Below, piece by piece: positions 49,511 through 60,889 of a DNA stretch of 64,000 nucleotides (positions within the stretch are counted from its first letter, which is position 1; the number at the start of each line of letters is the position of its first letter). Under the pieces are notes generated by a model, which was not told where the DNA came from, made no database searches, and was given only the letters and a program-made list of their open reading frames with translations. Made by a program: the position numbers and the translations under genes. The stretch is from Symbiodinium sp. CCMP2592 (taxonomy: Eukaryota > Sar > Dinophyceae > Suessiales > Symbiodiniaceae). Location: contig CAJNDT010000001.1 in NCBI GenBank assembly GCA_905221615.1, positions 2,283,894 through 2,347,893 of the forward strand. The letters are read 5' to 3'.

Positions 49511-50602
49511 ACGACACTTCATACCTAGTGCGTGGAGACAACACATTGAAAAGGACACCCAGAAAATGGCGAAGGAACTACTTCGAGCTGATAACAGGTC
49601 AGAACGTGCAGAAGCAACCGGCGCGGCAAGCATGCCAGGAACCGTCACACCCTGGTGCTGCTCTGAACACGGATAAACCCGAGGGTGCAGAGGCGAAGCT
49701 TTCAGAGGCTACACCTGAGAAGGTTTGGGGTTTAGGGTTTAGGGTTCAAAACAGCCCTTGGTGTAAACGCTTGAACCTTGATGCCTAGCTCCCCGACAGA
49801 TACTGCGTGACAAGGTGCCCCAAACTGCCTCTAAGCCCCGAACGAGCCCAGTCTTCGGGTTTTGGCATCTCAGGGGTTTCAGGCTTTTGGGTTTGAGGGT
49901 TTAGGGTTTCAGGCTTTAGGGTTTAGGGCTTCAGGCTTCTGGGTTTGAGGGTTGTGGAGTCTAGGGCCAAGCCCGATTTCAGCAACCCCCTCGTCGTATC
50001 TTGGCGGTCGCTTGGCTAGGGACCTGGGTGAAGGCGCAGAGGAGAAGAAGCCGTCCAAGCATCATGAAGTGCGACATCGCTGCAGCTCCGAAGGCAGCTA
50101 TACCACAGCTACGGCTGTGACGATAATCTCTGAAATCTATCGCACGCCTGAAGGACGACTGCATGCCAGAGTCTCAAAGCCCAAACAGCTGCAGGACGAG
50201 ACATGGCCCCAAGAGTGCAGAGGCATCAGGTAGCGACGCAGGAAGTGTGCGAAGTGGCATTTTATCATGTCCCTTATAATAGTCCCTGCATGTAGCATAT
50301 ACTCTTGATATGCCCCGAGTAACACACGAGTTGACAATGCTGCTCTCGGAAACCCTCTTGCTCAAGATCCTTAGCCACGGAGATATGTACTGTTCAAGCT
50401 TGAAGGATTTTGAGGGTTTAGGCTCAAGGTTCGGGTTTGGACCATTCAACTAGATCTCACAGACTTGGACTTAGAATGAGTCCACCCTTAGAAGTCCACT
50501 TTGTCTTTCAAGGCCTAGGTTTGCAGTAGGCGTGCTGGTCAGCATTGGAAACTCAAAGTTGCAAACCTTTGGGCCCCCAAAGCTAGCTGCCCCTGATGGT
50601 GC

Positions 50603-50733
50603 CTACTTAGAGGATCAAGGGACTTAGTAAGTAGGTTATAATTGGGGTTATAAGTCCCCTAAGTGGGGTTATCCTAATTATAACCTACTTATAATTATAA
50701 CCTTACTTACTAAGTCCCATGAGCCTATAAGTA
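50603..50733. mobile_element. Foldback element, family D (best copy)
   Basis: Left CTACTTAGAGGATCAAGGGA then CTTAGTAAGTAGGTTATAAT. The right side reads the complement, ending CTTACTTACTAAGTCCCATG. The inside has GGGGTTATAA/TTATAACCCC-like arms. Confidence 0.7.
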
Positions 50734-51302
50734 CGAAGAAAAGCAACACTATAGTCCCCCAACTACCACTACAATAAGACAACAGGACTGGACAACCCAA
50801 CGAGTAATTCGTCAGAAAGGCAATGATCAATTACCGGCTCTTGCCTGCCAAAGGCGGCACGAGTTTCGGGACTTGACACTCGGAAATTAAGGACCCAGCA
50901 TCCTTGCTATAATACACTAGGCATCAGGAACAATCACTACCACTGTATACTACCATATTCATGGTCCTGTATCACATAGTGTTAGTATTTTATTATAGTA
51001 TCACACACACACATATTTCCACAGGTATCATGGCTTTGCGCATTCTTGGGTGGTATCCTCACCTCGACGCGCTCCTCTGACAAGGCCTTCTTCACAAGGC
51101 CTGACATGTTCGGCATCAGGGGTTGTTGTTTAGGCTTCAGGATACATGGTTTAAAGGCTTTGGGATTCGGACTTGGGGTTTGTCCACGGGATTTGACAGC
51201 CTATGACAGCCTTATTCTTAATGTTGCTTGTTTGTGGTCATTGCCGTAGGGCCATCAATGTCTTTCTCCTGCCTGGCAGATGTGTGGTCGTACGAGTCCA
51301 GT

Positions 51303-51432
51303 ATACTACTAATATCATTACGACTGCTGCTACTACTATACTACTACTGCTACTGCTACTGCTACTGCTACTGCTACTGCTACTGCTACTGCTACTGCTA
51401 CTGCTGCTACTACCACTGCTACTACTACTACT

Positions 51433-51509
<77 letters not shown>

Positions 51510-51589
51510 TTCTACTTCTACTTCTTCTACTTCTACTTCCACTACTCCTCCCCCGCCTCCTCCTCCCGCTGGTGCTACTGCTGTGTTTG

Positions 51590-51645
<56 letters not shown>

Positions 51646-51740
51646 GCTACTGCTACTGCTACTGCTACTACTACTGCTACTACTATTTCGACCACCACTG
51701 GCACTACTGCTACTACCACTACACTACTACTACTTCTTCT
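51303..51740. repeat. TAC/TGC/TTC microsatellite complex
   Basis: ACTACTACT and CTGCTACTGC runs with TTC and CCT interruptions. Confidence 0.9.
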
Positions 51741-52550
51741 TCTGCTTCTGCGGCACTAGAGCGACTACAGCAACAACCCTGGTGTATGTCGTAGCCCAAA
51801 GGCCTCGCCCCGTCTTGCCCAGGCTTCCGCAGTAGCGGTGCATGGCAAGCGCAACCTCCGCAGCTTTTAGCTGTTGGTCTCCTGGGTTTGGGTAGTAACT
51901 GCGGCGTTTAGGGGAGTAGGGTTATGGCTTCAGCTTTATAGTTGAAGGTGTAATCCAGGTTTCACTTTCGGGCTTTGGGGCAAGGCGAGCCAGGCCTTCA
52001 GGGCCCTCGGGCCCTCAGCCCATAAGCTCTAGAAAGTCGGTGACGCCTCAAGCGCTTTGGAAACTCATAGGCTCCATTGACTGTTCAAGGAACCCCAAGC
52101 CCTGTTTGTTGCGATGAAAAACACCTGACCAACACAAAACCCTTCTAGATTCTAGAAAAAGAATGGTTAGGTTCTTTCTGAGAACTACTAGCTTTTGAAA
52201 CGCTTGCCGTTACTGTATCGCCCTCCCGCACCGACCAGTGAGCGAGGCAGGGCCGGCCTTCTCCACTTGCTCGGTGCTGCCCTGGTCAGCAGCCGCCTGC
52301 TGAAAGGGTTTCCTCAAAAATGAATTCTTGTTGAGGAATTTGATTTAAGCTACCGTCATGGGGATCTCTAGTAAGACAGTAAATGATGTGGTTTCTTGAT
52401 TATGATAACTTAATTTAGTTTAATTTAATTCCGTAACTTTCAACAAAATTTCCAAAAAAACCCTCGAGCCTTGCCACCTCCGATTCCTGGAGGAATCAGC
52501 CCCCACAACCAGAACCCTAAACATCCCGAAACCCTGAACCCTGTTCTATC

Positions 52551-52677
52551 AAAGGGGAAAAGGAGGGACCCTTAATGGGGACCCCTACCCTATAATGGGC
52601 TAAATAATGGCTACATAATAGCTATATGAAGGGTATATACCTAGGGGTCCCCATTAAGGGTCCCTCCTTTTACCCTT
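52551..52677. mobile_element. Long-palindrome foldback element E
   Basis: AAAAGGAGGGACCCTTAATG and the next 9 bp are mirrored perfectly near 52643-52671 (CATTAAGGGTCCCTCCTTTT). The loop is about 55 bp and contains GGCTAAATAATGGCTACATA. Confidence 0.85.
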
Positions 52678-53571
52678 GGATTCTAAGCTTGAAGGATCAA
52701 GGATTTCTGTATTTTCAATCGGGGACGGGGTCCGTGGGTAGTTGTAGATAGGGTCCTAAGCGTCTCAAGGTGGGCAGGCACTACTCTGTTTTGCCTACGT
52801 CATCTTGCATTGTACTCCGTACTCCTATTTACTAAGTCCCCCGATCCTGTGCTTAAGCCGGATGCTGGGGAAGGATCGAGCTTCCAAAGCGGAAAAACAC
52901 AGAACCGCGGCGGGCCGCCCCTGCACCCTGGAACCTTTCAGGGTCATCATGATAGATAGCCCGGAATGGTGAAAGATATCACTTTCAATGCGATGGCTAT
53001 GCTAACAGCTTCACTTATTATTCCTCAGACTCATCAGCGTCTTACTGCGCGCGCGACGGCAAAGCAGCCAACCTTAGCGTGGCTTTAGAAAACATACCTA
53101 ACAACTTAAGAGACAGAATGCACCCGTGTTCATGCTAGAAACAATGATGATAGCAGGTCAGACACCAGTAAGTAGTGTTCACACGCAAGTCAACGGTAGC
53201 ATCAGTAACACATAGTACTAGTACAGTACATCATCATCATCATCATCAAACTGAAACAGTACGAGAGCCACTCTCTCCAGACTCAAACCGACGAGACTGG
53301 ACAATATCCCACAAGTGCAAATCATCTTTGCAGGTGGCTGTCACACGAAGAATGCACTGGCAGCAGTGATGAACACAATGGCCAGAAAACCTACGACATC
53401 TGGCAAAGAAAGCGCGCAGCGTAAACTCTACAACTCAACCCTTTATACCGAAACCTAAACTCCTATCCCCAAAACTCAAAAGCCTAAGACACCAGCAACC
53501 GCAAAACCCTGCGAGGTCCACCGAAAAATAGACTCAATCCTAAACCCTCAATCTTAAACCCCAAACTCTAA

Positions 53572-53664
53572 ACTTACCTTTGGTTAGTAGGGAATGGAAG
53601 AATGGTAGTAATAGTAGTTATAATTGTACCCCATTCCTCCCTTCCCTACTAACCCAAGGTAAGT
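53572..53664. mobile_element. Foldback element, family C (93 bp)
   Basis: Starts ACTTACCTTTGGTTAGTAGG and ends CCTACTAACCCAAGGTAAGT. The loop carries GGTAGTAATAGTAGTTATAA. Confidence 0.8.
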
Positions 53665-54146
53665 AAAGCCTGAAGGCGAAGCCCTAAACCCTAAAACGAC
53701 TGTCAGCCGGCCTCCAGCTGTCTGAGCCATGCGCCTGGCGGGAGGGAACTTGCGGTTTGGGGGTGTTGGCGTTTAGGGTTTAGTTTGGGGTTTAGGGGAT
53801 TAGAGTTTAAGGTTTAGGGATTACAGTTTAGGGCTGAGGGCTTGTCTTTTGGGAGGAATGCTGGCGTGAGGACCAGGGGCGCCAGAAGCCTTGGATTTCA
53901 GTGATGCCTGGCAGGTCTTGGAGCTAGGATTAGGCAGGCCAGAGGTAGTGTTAAGAAGGGTCCCCTTCAAGGGGTCTCCTTGATACTACCTAGGAGCAGG
54001 CTTGGAAGGAACACACCCCTCAACTGAGGTGCACTGAGGATGCCCCGGCCCCCCTTTCAAAATCAAACCTGCTATAAGTGTGACCAGGACCACACGCAAT
54101 CAACCCTGAAACTCTACTATCCAAAACCCTACACCCTAAACCCATA

Positions 54147-54203
54147 CTTAATTATAATAAGGAACCCCCACAATAGTATCGGTAAACATTAAGGCCCTTT
54201 TAG
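54147..54203. mobile_element. Partial foldback element, family B
   Basis: TAATTATAATAAGGAACCCC, then ATAGTATCGGTAAACATTAA and GGCCCTTTT: only the right half is present. Confidence 0.5.
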
Positions 54204-54335
54204 GACACCCTAAACCCTAACCACTTGTAGAGCAACCGGGAACGCTTTGTCTATTCTTTGGCCGCTCGCCGCGCGGCGAGCGGAGGGGGAGGGGGGGGAC
54301 CATGACCGGCACTGCCAACATCCCTCTCACTAATG

Positions 54336-54426
54336 TAAGGGCATTAATAATTAGAATAGGGTTGGGGCCCATGATACTATAATAAGGAACCCTAAGGAAA
54401 AATATTGGCAATTATTTGAGCCCTTA
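54336..54426. mobile_element. Foldback element, family B (91 bp)
   Basis: Left end TAAGGGCATTAATAATTAGA, right end GCAATTATTTGAGCCCTTA. The centre is GGTTGGGGCCCATGATACTA. Confidence 0.7.
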
Positions 54427-54599
54427 TAGTCAATGCTTGCACTCCGGCCGAACCCCAAAGGCTGGACTCCAAAACCCTGGGCATCCTAAACCGTCAAAAA
54501 ACGTGAGAAGCAAACTAAAGCCGTCTAAGATCGAAAAACCAAACTTTAGAACGCTTACGACGTAACTAAAGCCCGAAGAAAGCCCAAGCCCATCCAGGA

Positions 54600-54975
54600 A
54601 CCCGCAACTCTAAAGCCTAAACTACCCTAAACCCTATAAAACCTAAACCCCGAACCGCTAAACCCTAAACCCCAAAACCTAAACCCTAAACCCCAAAACC
54701 TAAACCCTAAACCCCAAAACCTGAACCCTAAACCCTAAACTACCCTAAACCCTAAACACTACAACCCTGCCTGGGCCGGGTTCAAAGGCGTCGCCTTCGG
54801 CGACCATCTCTGAGAGCTCGAACCTCGGGGTTTTCCGGTTTAGGGTTCAGGTTTAGGGTTAGGGTTCACGGTTTAGGGTTTAGGGGTTTAGGGTTTAGGG
54901 CTTAGGGTTCACGGTTTAGGGTTTAGGGGTTTAGGGGTTAGGGCTTAGGGCTTAGGGTTTAGGGTTTAGGGTTTG
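54600..54975. repeat. Telomere-like repeats in both orientations
   Basis: 54600-54775 is CCCTAAA-type (with CCCCAAAACCTAAA units); 54835-54975 is TTTAGGG-type, so the two tracts face each other around a short unique spacer. Confidence 0.8.
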
Positions 54976-55315
54976 GGGGAGGTGAAGTTGCAGAGAGAAA
55001 CTCGGACAACGGGTCCGATGGGGCTGGGCGGGTTTAGGGGTTTAGGGGTTTAGGGGTGTAGAGCTTGAGGGTTTAGGGTTTACGTTGTCCAAAAACCCGA
55101 AATCGACAAAACACTGAAACTGAATCCTAAAGCCCAAACCCCTAAACCCTAAAACCCCCTGGTAAAACCTCAACACCGAGACCATAAACCCGAAACCCTA
55201 AACGCTGTAAGCCCACTGTAAGCACTCAACCGGTTGCGGCTTTGGCCGAAACTCTCGGCCCCTCGCGCTTCTTGTAGCTCACCTCGGGAAGTGTAGAACC
55301 TGGGCGGGTCGAATG

Positions 55316-55428
55316 GGAAACAGTCACTGGCTACTACAGGGGTTCTACGTATACGCTTTAGAATAGACGGGCCAGTAATAATTCGAGCAGGAAACAGTCA
55401 CTGGCTACTATAGGGACTCTACATATAG
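55316..55428. repeat. 39-bp direct repeat, 74-bp period
   Basis: GGAAACAGTCACTGGCTACT is repeated at 55316 and 55390, followed by similar AGGG-TCTAC-TATA sequence. Confidence 0.8.
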
Positions 55429-55440
55429 GCAGGACAGGAT

Positions 55441-55712
55441 TTACGGGTATATTGCATTTGCATTGCCAATGATTCCGACACCTGTATTATTTATGTCGAT
55501 AGAATGCATTAAGATAGCAAATGCAAAGAAATCACAACCGTGAGAATGCACGACAACAAGGCATGCCATGACCTGGAGCCTAAGCGTTCGCTCAGATTCC
55601 AACTTGATCAGCTCTGTGTAGGTCTCCCAATTCAAGGAGATGCCCTCCCACTCGAAGCGGTCTAGCCAAGCCTGATCGGCGGCTTCTTCGATTTTCTCCC
55701 GGTAGTCTACTC
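55441..55712 (-). CDS. Putative exon, function unknown
   Basis: On the minus strand, about 55710 to 55575 reads REKIEEAADQAWLDRFEWEG...TELIKLESERTLRLQ, a helical, charged sequence, with an acceptor-like GAG/TAG at its 5' end and a donor-like CTCCAG|GTCATG at its 3' end. The rest of the gene was not identified. Confidence 0.3.
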
Positions 55713-56238
55713 AAGGCTTCCGTGGGATTCCCGAGGATGTGGCAGGAAGAAGAAGATCGTAACCCAGCATGCTGCCCCAAACTCGGTGCGTTTTGCTGCG
55801 ACGAGACTCTGATAATACATCCACTGCGTAGCCGTTGCTATCGCAAAAATTGTGTGGCGATGCCCGCGAGTATCTCCGAAGTGAGTCGAGACACATCAGA
55901 GGCACAGCTCTTCTTGAAACTGCACGGGGTGAAGCAGCACTGGCTGAGTGACGCCGCCAAATAGGCTGTACATGTACCCCCTCCATTTGTAGGAGTGGAC
56001 ACCCAGCCAGTGCTCAGGCTCCCTTTCTATACAGGTGAGCTCGCAGAAGCCTGATTGATCTGTAAATCCTCAGGCAGGACATGGCAAGAGCTGGGATAAG
56101 CATCTCCCGCCAAGCACGCCTATCAGGCACCTGGAACCAAAACTTTGAGGCCCCCCCGCATAAACAAAACTGGCTGTGCTCCTCAGGAGCCAGCCTATGG
56201 TTCGTCTTTCGATTTTTAGCTTTTGGATTCGAGTATGC

Positions 56239-57312
56239 TCAGAAGATGCCTTGCCCAACACGGTGCTTGTTGCGCATCTCCTCGGCACTCTTCTGCATGT
56301 CCATGTAGGCGTCGTGGGACTTGTCGGCATCGAACTTTCCCAGCTTGGCCTCCGAAACCTTCTCCCGCTGGGCCCGCTTGCCGGCCATGGTCGGCTGAGC
56401 CAAGCCATCCACTTCGCGCAACAAAGCCGGGTAAGTCTGGGCCTGGGGTTCGTTGAAGGACATGGCAGAGCGGTTCTTGTTCCGGACCTCCGCGGCACTC
56501 TTCTGCATCTCCAGGTAAGCAAGGCGAGACGCGTCAGCATCGAACTTTCCCAACGAGGCATCTGAGAGCTTCTGAGCCTTCTCACGCTTCCCTGCCATGG
56601 TCTCGCCCTTCGCCTCCTCCACACGCGACGGGGGCTCGTAGCCAAAGGTGAGAGCGGAGCGGTTCTTGTTCCGGGCTTCCGCAGCACTCTTCTGCATTTC
56701 CAGGTAGGCAAGGCGACGCTGGTCGTCATCGAACTGTCCGAGAGCAGCATCAGAAAGCTTCGCTGCCTGAGCCCGCTTGCCGGCCATGGTCACAGCTTCT
56801 GGCTGTGGCTCTGCCTTCACGCTGGTGTCGGTCTCGACGTGGGATGGTACACCGGGTTGGCTCAGAACACTCTCTGTCGACCGCACAGAACGGGCCGAGC
56901 GAACAGAGCGAGCCGTGGCTGTGCGCACCGAGCGACCGGAACCGGTAGGGCCGGCAGGTGGCTGGAGCTGCATCTGAAGCACCTTCTTGTCCACGCACTT
57001 CTCGATCAAATCCATCATCTTCGCTTCCATCGCTTCCGTGCGGCCGGTGTCCGGCACCCGCGAGGCGCGAGAGGCCTTGGTGGCCCGTGAGGCCACGGAG
57101 CGCGCGGTGGCCGTGACCTCGGAGCGGGCGGTCTCCTTCTCCTCCGTGGCGGGAGCATCCCTGGCTTCCGCTGCCGGAGCCGGGGCCTCCTTGGACTCAC
57201 GTCGCCGGGCGGCCTTCTCGGCCGCGATGGTGAAGGCATCCGGCAAGCTGGCATCACCGCTGCCCCATGGGCAGGTGTTGCCGCAGGTGGTGTTCTGAGC
57301 AAAGCGAGCCAT
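56239..57312 (-). CDS. Single-exon protein with three repeats of about 64 residues (357 aa)
   Basis: ATG at 57312 (MARFAQNTTCGNTCPWGSGD; a CxxxC pair then PWG), stop at 56239. The first half is basic and Ala/Arg/Ser-rich with Arg-Ser-Val repeats (RSVRSARSVRS), probably disordered. The second half holds three related repeats: TMAGKRAQAAKLSDAALGQF (starting at about residue 175), TMAGKREKAQKLSDASLGKF (about 239) and TMAGKRAQREKVSEAKLGKF (about 305), each followed by DxDxxRLAYLEMQKSAAE-RNKNRSA-like sequence. The spacing is 64-66 residues. The repeated LAYLEMQKSAAE part should form a helix. No known family was recognised. No upstream exon was visible. Confidence 0.75.
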   Translation of the reverse strand: MARFAQNTTCGNTCPWGSGDASLPDAFTIAAEKAARRRESKEAPAPAAEARDAPATEEKETARSEVTATARSVASRATKASRASRVPDTGRTEAMEAKMMDLIEKCVDKKVLQMQLQPPAGPTGSGRSVRTATARSVRSARSVRSTESVLSQPGVPSHVETDTSVKAEPQPEAVTMAGKRAQAAKLSDAALGQFDDDQRRLAYLEMQKSAAEARNKNRSALTFGYEPPSRVEEAKGETMAGKREKAQKLSDASLGKFDADASRLAYLEMQKSAAEVRNKNRSAMSFNEPQAQTYPALLREVDGLAQPTMAGKRAQREKVSEAKLGKFDADKSHDAYMDMQKSAEEMRNKHRVGQGIF

Positions 57313-57638
57313 TGCTTTGGACTCTTCGGGGTTTTCTTGGGTTTAGACTCGTCGCAAGGGGCTGTTGAGCGCAAAGAGGGCTCCCGGATCTGCGATTGCA
57401 ACGGCTCCCGCTGTGTACTGCAATGCCGCTTACTACAAACATTTCAGATATTACCAGCTGAAGATGAATACATCCGAACTTGGTTTGACTAATTCTGACA
57501 CGCATGTTGTGCAGGTTCCGGTCATTGGCACTATAGCTGCCCCTCTATCAAGTACTATCACATTGTCACAGTTGTGCTACGAGAACTGCAGCTTGAATTG
57601 TGGCTAGTATTACATATACCGAGTATAGATACATACAG

Positions 57639-57639
<1 letters not shown>

Positions 57640-57675
<36 letters not shown>

Positions 57676-57960
57676 ATGTGCTTATATGTATGAACAACAG
57701 GTATAAACGAACATATACATGCATGCATGCATGCATGGATGCATGGCTGGATGGCTGGATGGATGGATGGATGGATGCATGGATGGATGAATGGATGCAT
57801 GGATGGAGGGATGGATGGATGGATCGATGTATGGATGTATGGATGTATGGATGGATGTATGTCTGTATATGTATGGATGGATGTATGCATGTACGTATGC
57901 GTGTGTGTATGTTCGTTGGTATGTAGGTAGGTGGGTGGGTGGGCGGGTGGGCGGGTGGCA
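57640..57960. repeat. ATGG/ATGC tetranucleotide microsatellites, TA-rich start
   Basis: TA run (57645-57668), then ATGC, ATGG and TATG units to about 57900, and GGTGGGTGG/GCGGGTGG at the end. On either strand it gives Met/Trp/Asp- or His/Pro/Ile-rich frames. Confidence 0.9.
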
Positions 57961-58587
57961 CCCAGTCGGTCGGGGGGCTAAGTTGGTAGGTATACTGCCA
58001 TGAGTACTGTTGTTCTTGCCCATCATGAATACGAGCTAGTACTATGAGCACAATTCTGGTTGGAAGCTTGTGCTTCCTTCTGGTTTATGGTCGTTACTGT
58101 GACAATCAATGTTCTTTCAGTATGTGCTGATATTGATAGCTGTGTTCGGCGATTAGCATCCTGACATCCCGTCGCAGCAGCGTGGTAAACTAAACCCGAA
58201 ACATTGGCTTTAAACGTTGAAATCCTAAACCTAAGATAGCCAAAGCCCTACACTGATATGAAAACCTAAACCCTGAGCCCCAAAGTGTTCTGCCTTGACC
58301 TGAGTCGCGTCCCCGGCGGCGCAAAAGCTGCGCAGCACTGCGCAGTAGCACTCGTCATCGGGGACGACTCTGGGCTCGGCTGCTGAGATCTCCTGTGCTT
58401 GAAGGGGTCTAGAGCTTTAACACAAAAGCCAAGGTTAGCAGACTGCACATCGCTGCCATAGCTCCTTTCGACAGCAGCATGAAAGCCCGGTCGGGCCAGT
58501 TCCATTGTCAAATTGCTTCTCTGATTTACTGCATAAGACATGATACCGCAAAGGGTTTTCCGAACTGTACAGAGAGCGCGCTGCTCT

Positions 58588-59369
58588 TCAATCCTCATAG
58601 GGCCCTTGGAGAGCGGCAATATCTTTCAGAATCTTTGCCGCCTCCTCAGGCCCCATCTGCTGCAGGCGGAGCATGTTATCCATAATGCACTGCACTTCAC
58701 TGCTAGCGGCGGGCGAAGGTAACGCAGGAGCTGGCTCTGGAGCGACGAAGCATCCTGGGCCCCAGCCGACTCCATCGCACATGAGCATCATCTGGGTAGA
58801 GCCCGGCATCATTGTACTCATCGCACTGCATGCGGCTGGAAGCGGCCTCTCTGTGCATGCGGCCATGGTCGTGGACACTCCCTGTGCTCCGTAAGCACGG
58901 CTGTAGAGCTCCTCTCCTGCACTGCGGTAGCGGTGAAGGAGGTCCTCGCCGCGACGCACATCAAAGTTTCGCCGAGAGCTCCACTGTCGCCTGGCACTAT
59001 GCATAAAACAAGCCGGGGACATGGCAATCAAGTACTGAGATGGCAATTGAAGTGCAACGTCGGTGGATCCACAACTCTTGGTTTTGAAAATATCCATATG
59101 AACAAAAAACCAGTATCAACAGTTCATATAAATACATATATATATATATATATATACATGTGTGTGTACATACATATATATGTGTGTACATACATACATA
59201 CATACATACATACCTACATACATACATACATACATACATACATGCATAAGTATGTATATATATATATGCATACATATACATACATACATACATACATACT
59301 TGCATGTGTATATATATGTATATATATATGTATATATATATATGTATACATATATAAATACATACATAC

Positions 59370-59400
<31 letters not shown>

Positions 59401-59812
59401 CATGCATGCATGCATGCATGCATGCATATATGTATATACATATGTAGACATATACACATTGTCATGTATTGAGCTATGCATGTCTTTATATGTATAAACA
59501 TCTGGATTTGTACACCTAAATATAGGTATTATAGATATGTAGATGTACATATAGATACGGATATGGACTATAGACTATAGGTAGTGTGAGTGTGTCTGTG
59601 TGCTTCAGTGCATCTCGTGGAGGCCTGCCATCGCTTGCTTGCCTCCACTGCCACTGGGCGCCATGGTCCCACTCGTTACGGCGGCGGCGGCCACCGTACG
59701 GCATGTTCACTTCACAATGCGCTGCTGGCCCCTGCTATGTGCTGGGACGACCACCTACCTTTCGGCAACACTGTGCATAGGAATGCAGCACGAATGCCTG
59801 CGGAGGAGCATC
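58588..59812 (-). CDS. Multi-exon hypothetical gene with a Met-rich C-terminal exon
   Basis: Read on the minus strand. Exon 1 starts at ATG near 59812 (MDAPPQAFVLHSYAQCCRK) and ends AAAG|GTAGGT. An exon resuming at CAG|GGGCC reads GPAAHCEVNMPYGGRRRR, then NEWDHGAQWQWRQASDGRPP. After a long intron of ATAC repeats, the last exon (about 59037-58588) reads MSPACFMHSARRQWSSRRNF..., is rich in Met, Cys and Ala, and ends MGPEEAAKILKDIAALQGPY plus two residues and a stop. If exons 1-2 are joined, the intron would be only 27 nt, which is unusually short; it holds an in-frame TAG. The final exon is the best-supported part. Confidence 0.45.
59107..59480. repeat. ATAC/ATGC tetranucleotide array in an intron
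   Basis: TA and TACA/CATA units with TATG and CATG runs. It fills the intron of the minus-strand gene at 58588-59812. Confidence 0.85.
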
Positions 59813-59924
59813 CATCAATAGACTAATTTGAAGCTCTGCTTTCAAGAACAAATAACGATCAGTACAAGTAGAAGCAAACTATGCCTAGTCAAAGCAACAT
59901 CGTGCACAAGAAGTACACCTAATG

Positions 59925-60025
59925 TAGGGGCCTTAATAATAGAAGAGGGCTTTGGAGTATATTATACTATAACTACGATACGGCACCCCCCCAAAAAAAA
60001 GCATTGGTAATTATTACGGTCCCTA
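59925..60025. mobile_element. Foldback element, family B (101 bp)
   Basis: Starts TAGGGGCCTTAATAATAGAA and ends TGGTAATTATTACGGTCCCTA. It has an A-rich insertion after CCCCCCC. Confidence 0.65.
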
Positions 60026-60481
60026 GATTATGTTGTCTGACTTGACTCAGCAGGAAATTTCCGCTGCAGGGAGCAGTCCTGCCAAACCTCCTGCACCTTC
60101 TCCGTCTCTCCGGCTGCTGCCCAGGATTGAAGGACCTTGACCCTAAACCCTAAACCCTTGACCAAAAGCAGAGCTGGGGGGAATTCCAGGGTTTAGGGCC
60201 TTGACTAAAATCAGAGCTTGGGGGATTTCTACCAGGGATATATGAGAGTTCTACCGTGGCTGCAGTTGTATCTGCAAGGCTTTAAGTGGCTCTGAAAATG
60301 AACTATGGGGCTGTATGGGGCTTATTGTAATAAGGGCTCCTACTGTAGAAAGGGTTTAGCGAAGTTTTTGAGTGCAGGGCTGTGGGCAATAACAATGCGT
60401 TTTATTGCTGCCTGCCGGGCTCGACGGACTTTGCATTGCAAGTGCGCTGCCGGCAGGAAGTATGCGAGTCCTAAGCCTAAA

Positions 60482-60593
60482 CTGTCTGGTTCTTAGTAGG
60501 GAATGGGGGAATGAATTATGAAGACTAGTATTGGGGATGATCATAGGGATCCATTCCCCCATTCCCTACTAAGCACCAGACAGTAAGCCCGAA
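60482..60593. mobile_element. Foldback element, family C, diverged (112 bp)
   Basis: CTGTCTGGTTCTTAGTAGGG and its following 12 bp pair with the right end (CCCTACTAAGCACCAGACAG) with one mismatch. The TTAGTAGGGAATGG core is shared with the copies at 53572 and 63829. Confidence 0.75.
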
Positions 60594-60889
60594 ATTCGAA
60601 TGCCACTGAGACACGGCAGTAAGACGAAGACAGGCTCAAGGAAAGCCCAAACCGACAACGCAACAACCCTGATAGTAGTAGTAATAGTAATAATAAAAGT
60701 AATAATGCACAGTAATAATGATAGTAATAACAAGACTAGTAATAACAAACGTAGCAATGGTAATAGTAATAAATAGTAAGGTGAAGTCCCAGCCTGAACA
60801 AACTGGAGTCCCTAGATCATGGTATGGAACCCCCTCAAAAAGATGGGTTCTTTAGGGTTTGAGGCGAGGACACCCATGCTCCGAAGATG

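Larger units (their letters stand above)
38306..55440. other. Repeat-dominated region without convincing genes
   Basis: About 17 kb where open frames come almost only from microsatellites (for example 38726-39055, 43540-44346, 49002-49648, 51203-51835). It contains the satellite, foldback elements, TAC/CAG arrays and degenerate telomere repeats listed separately. Stretches such as 42700-43540, 46220-46800, 47310-47700, 48030-48320 and 49520-50460 hold no feature I can support. Confidence 0.6.

Noticed and set aside
49002..49648. Overlapping Cys-, Leu- and Asn/Ser-rich frames
   Set aside because: Translation of CAG/CAA repeats in different frames.
51203..51835. Long Leu/Tyr/Val frames
   Set aside because: Microsatellite translation.
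57558..58051. His/Pro/Ile- and Met/Trp/Asp-rich frames
   Set aside because: Translation of ATGG/ATGC repeats.
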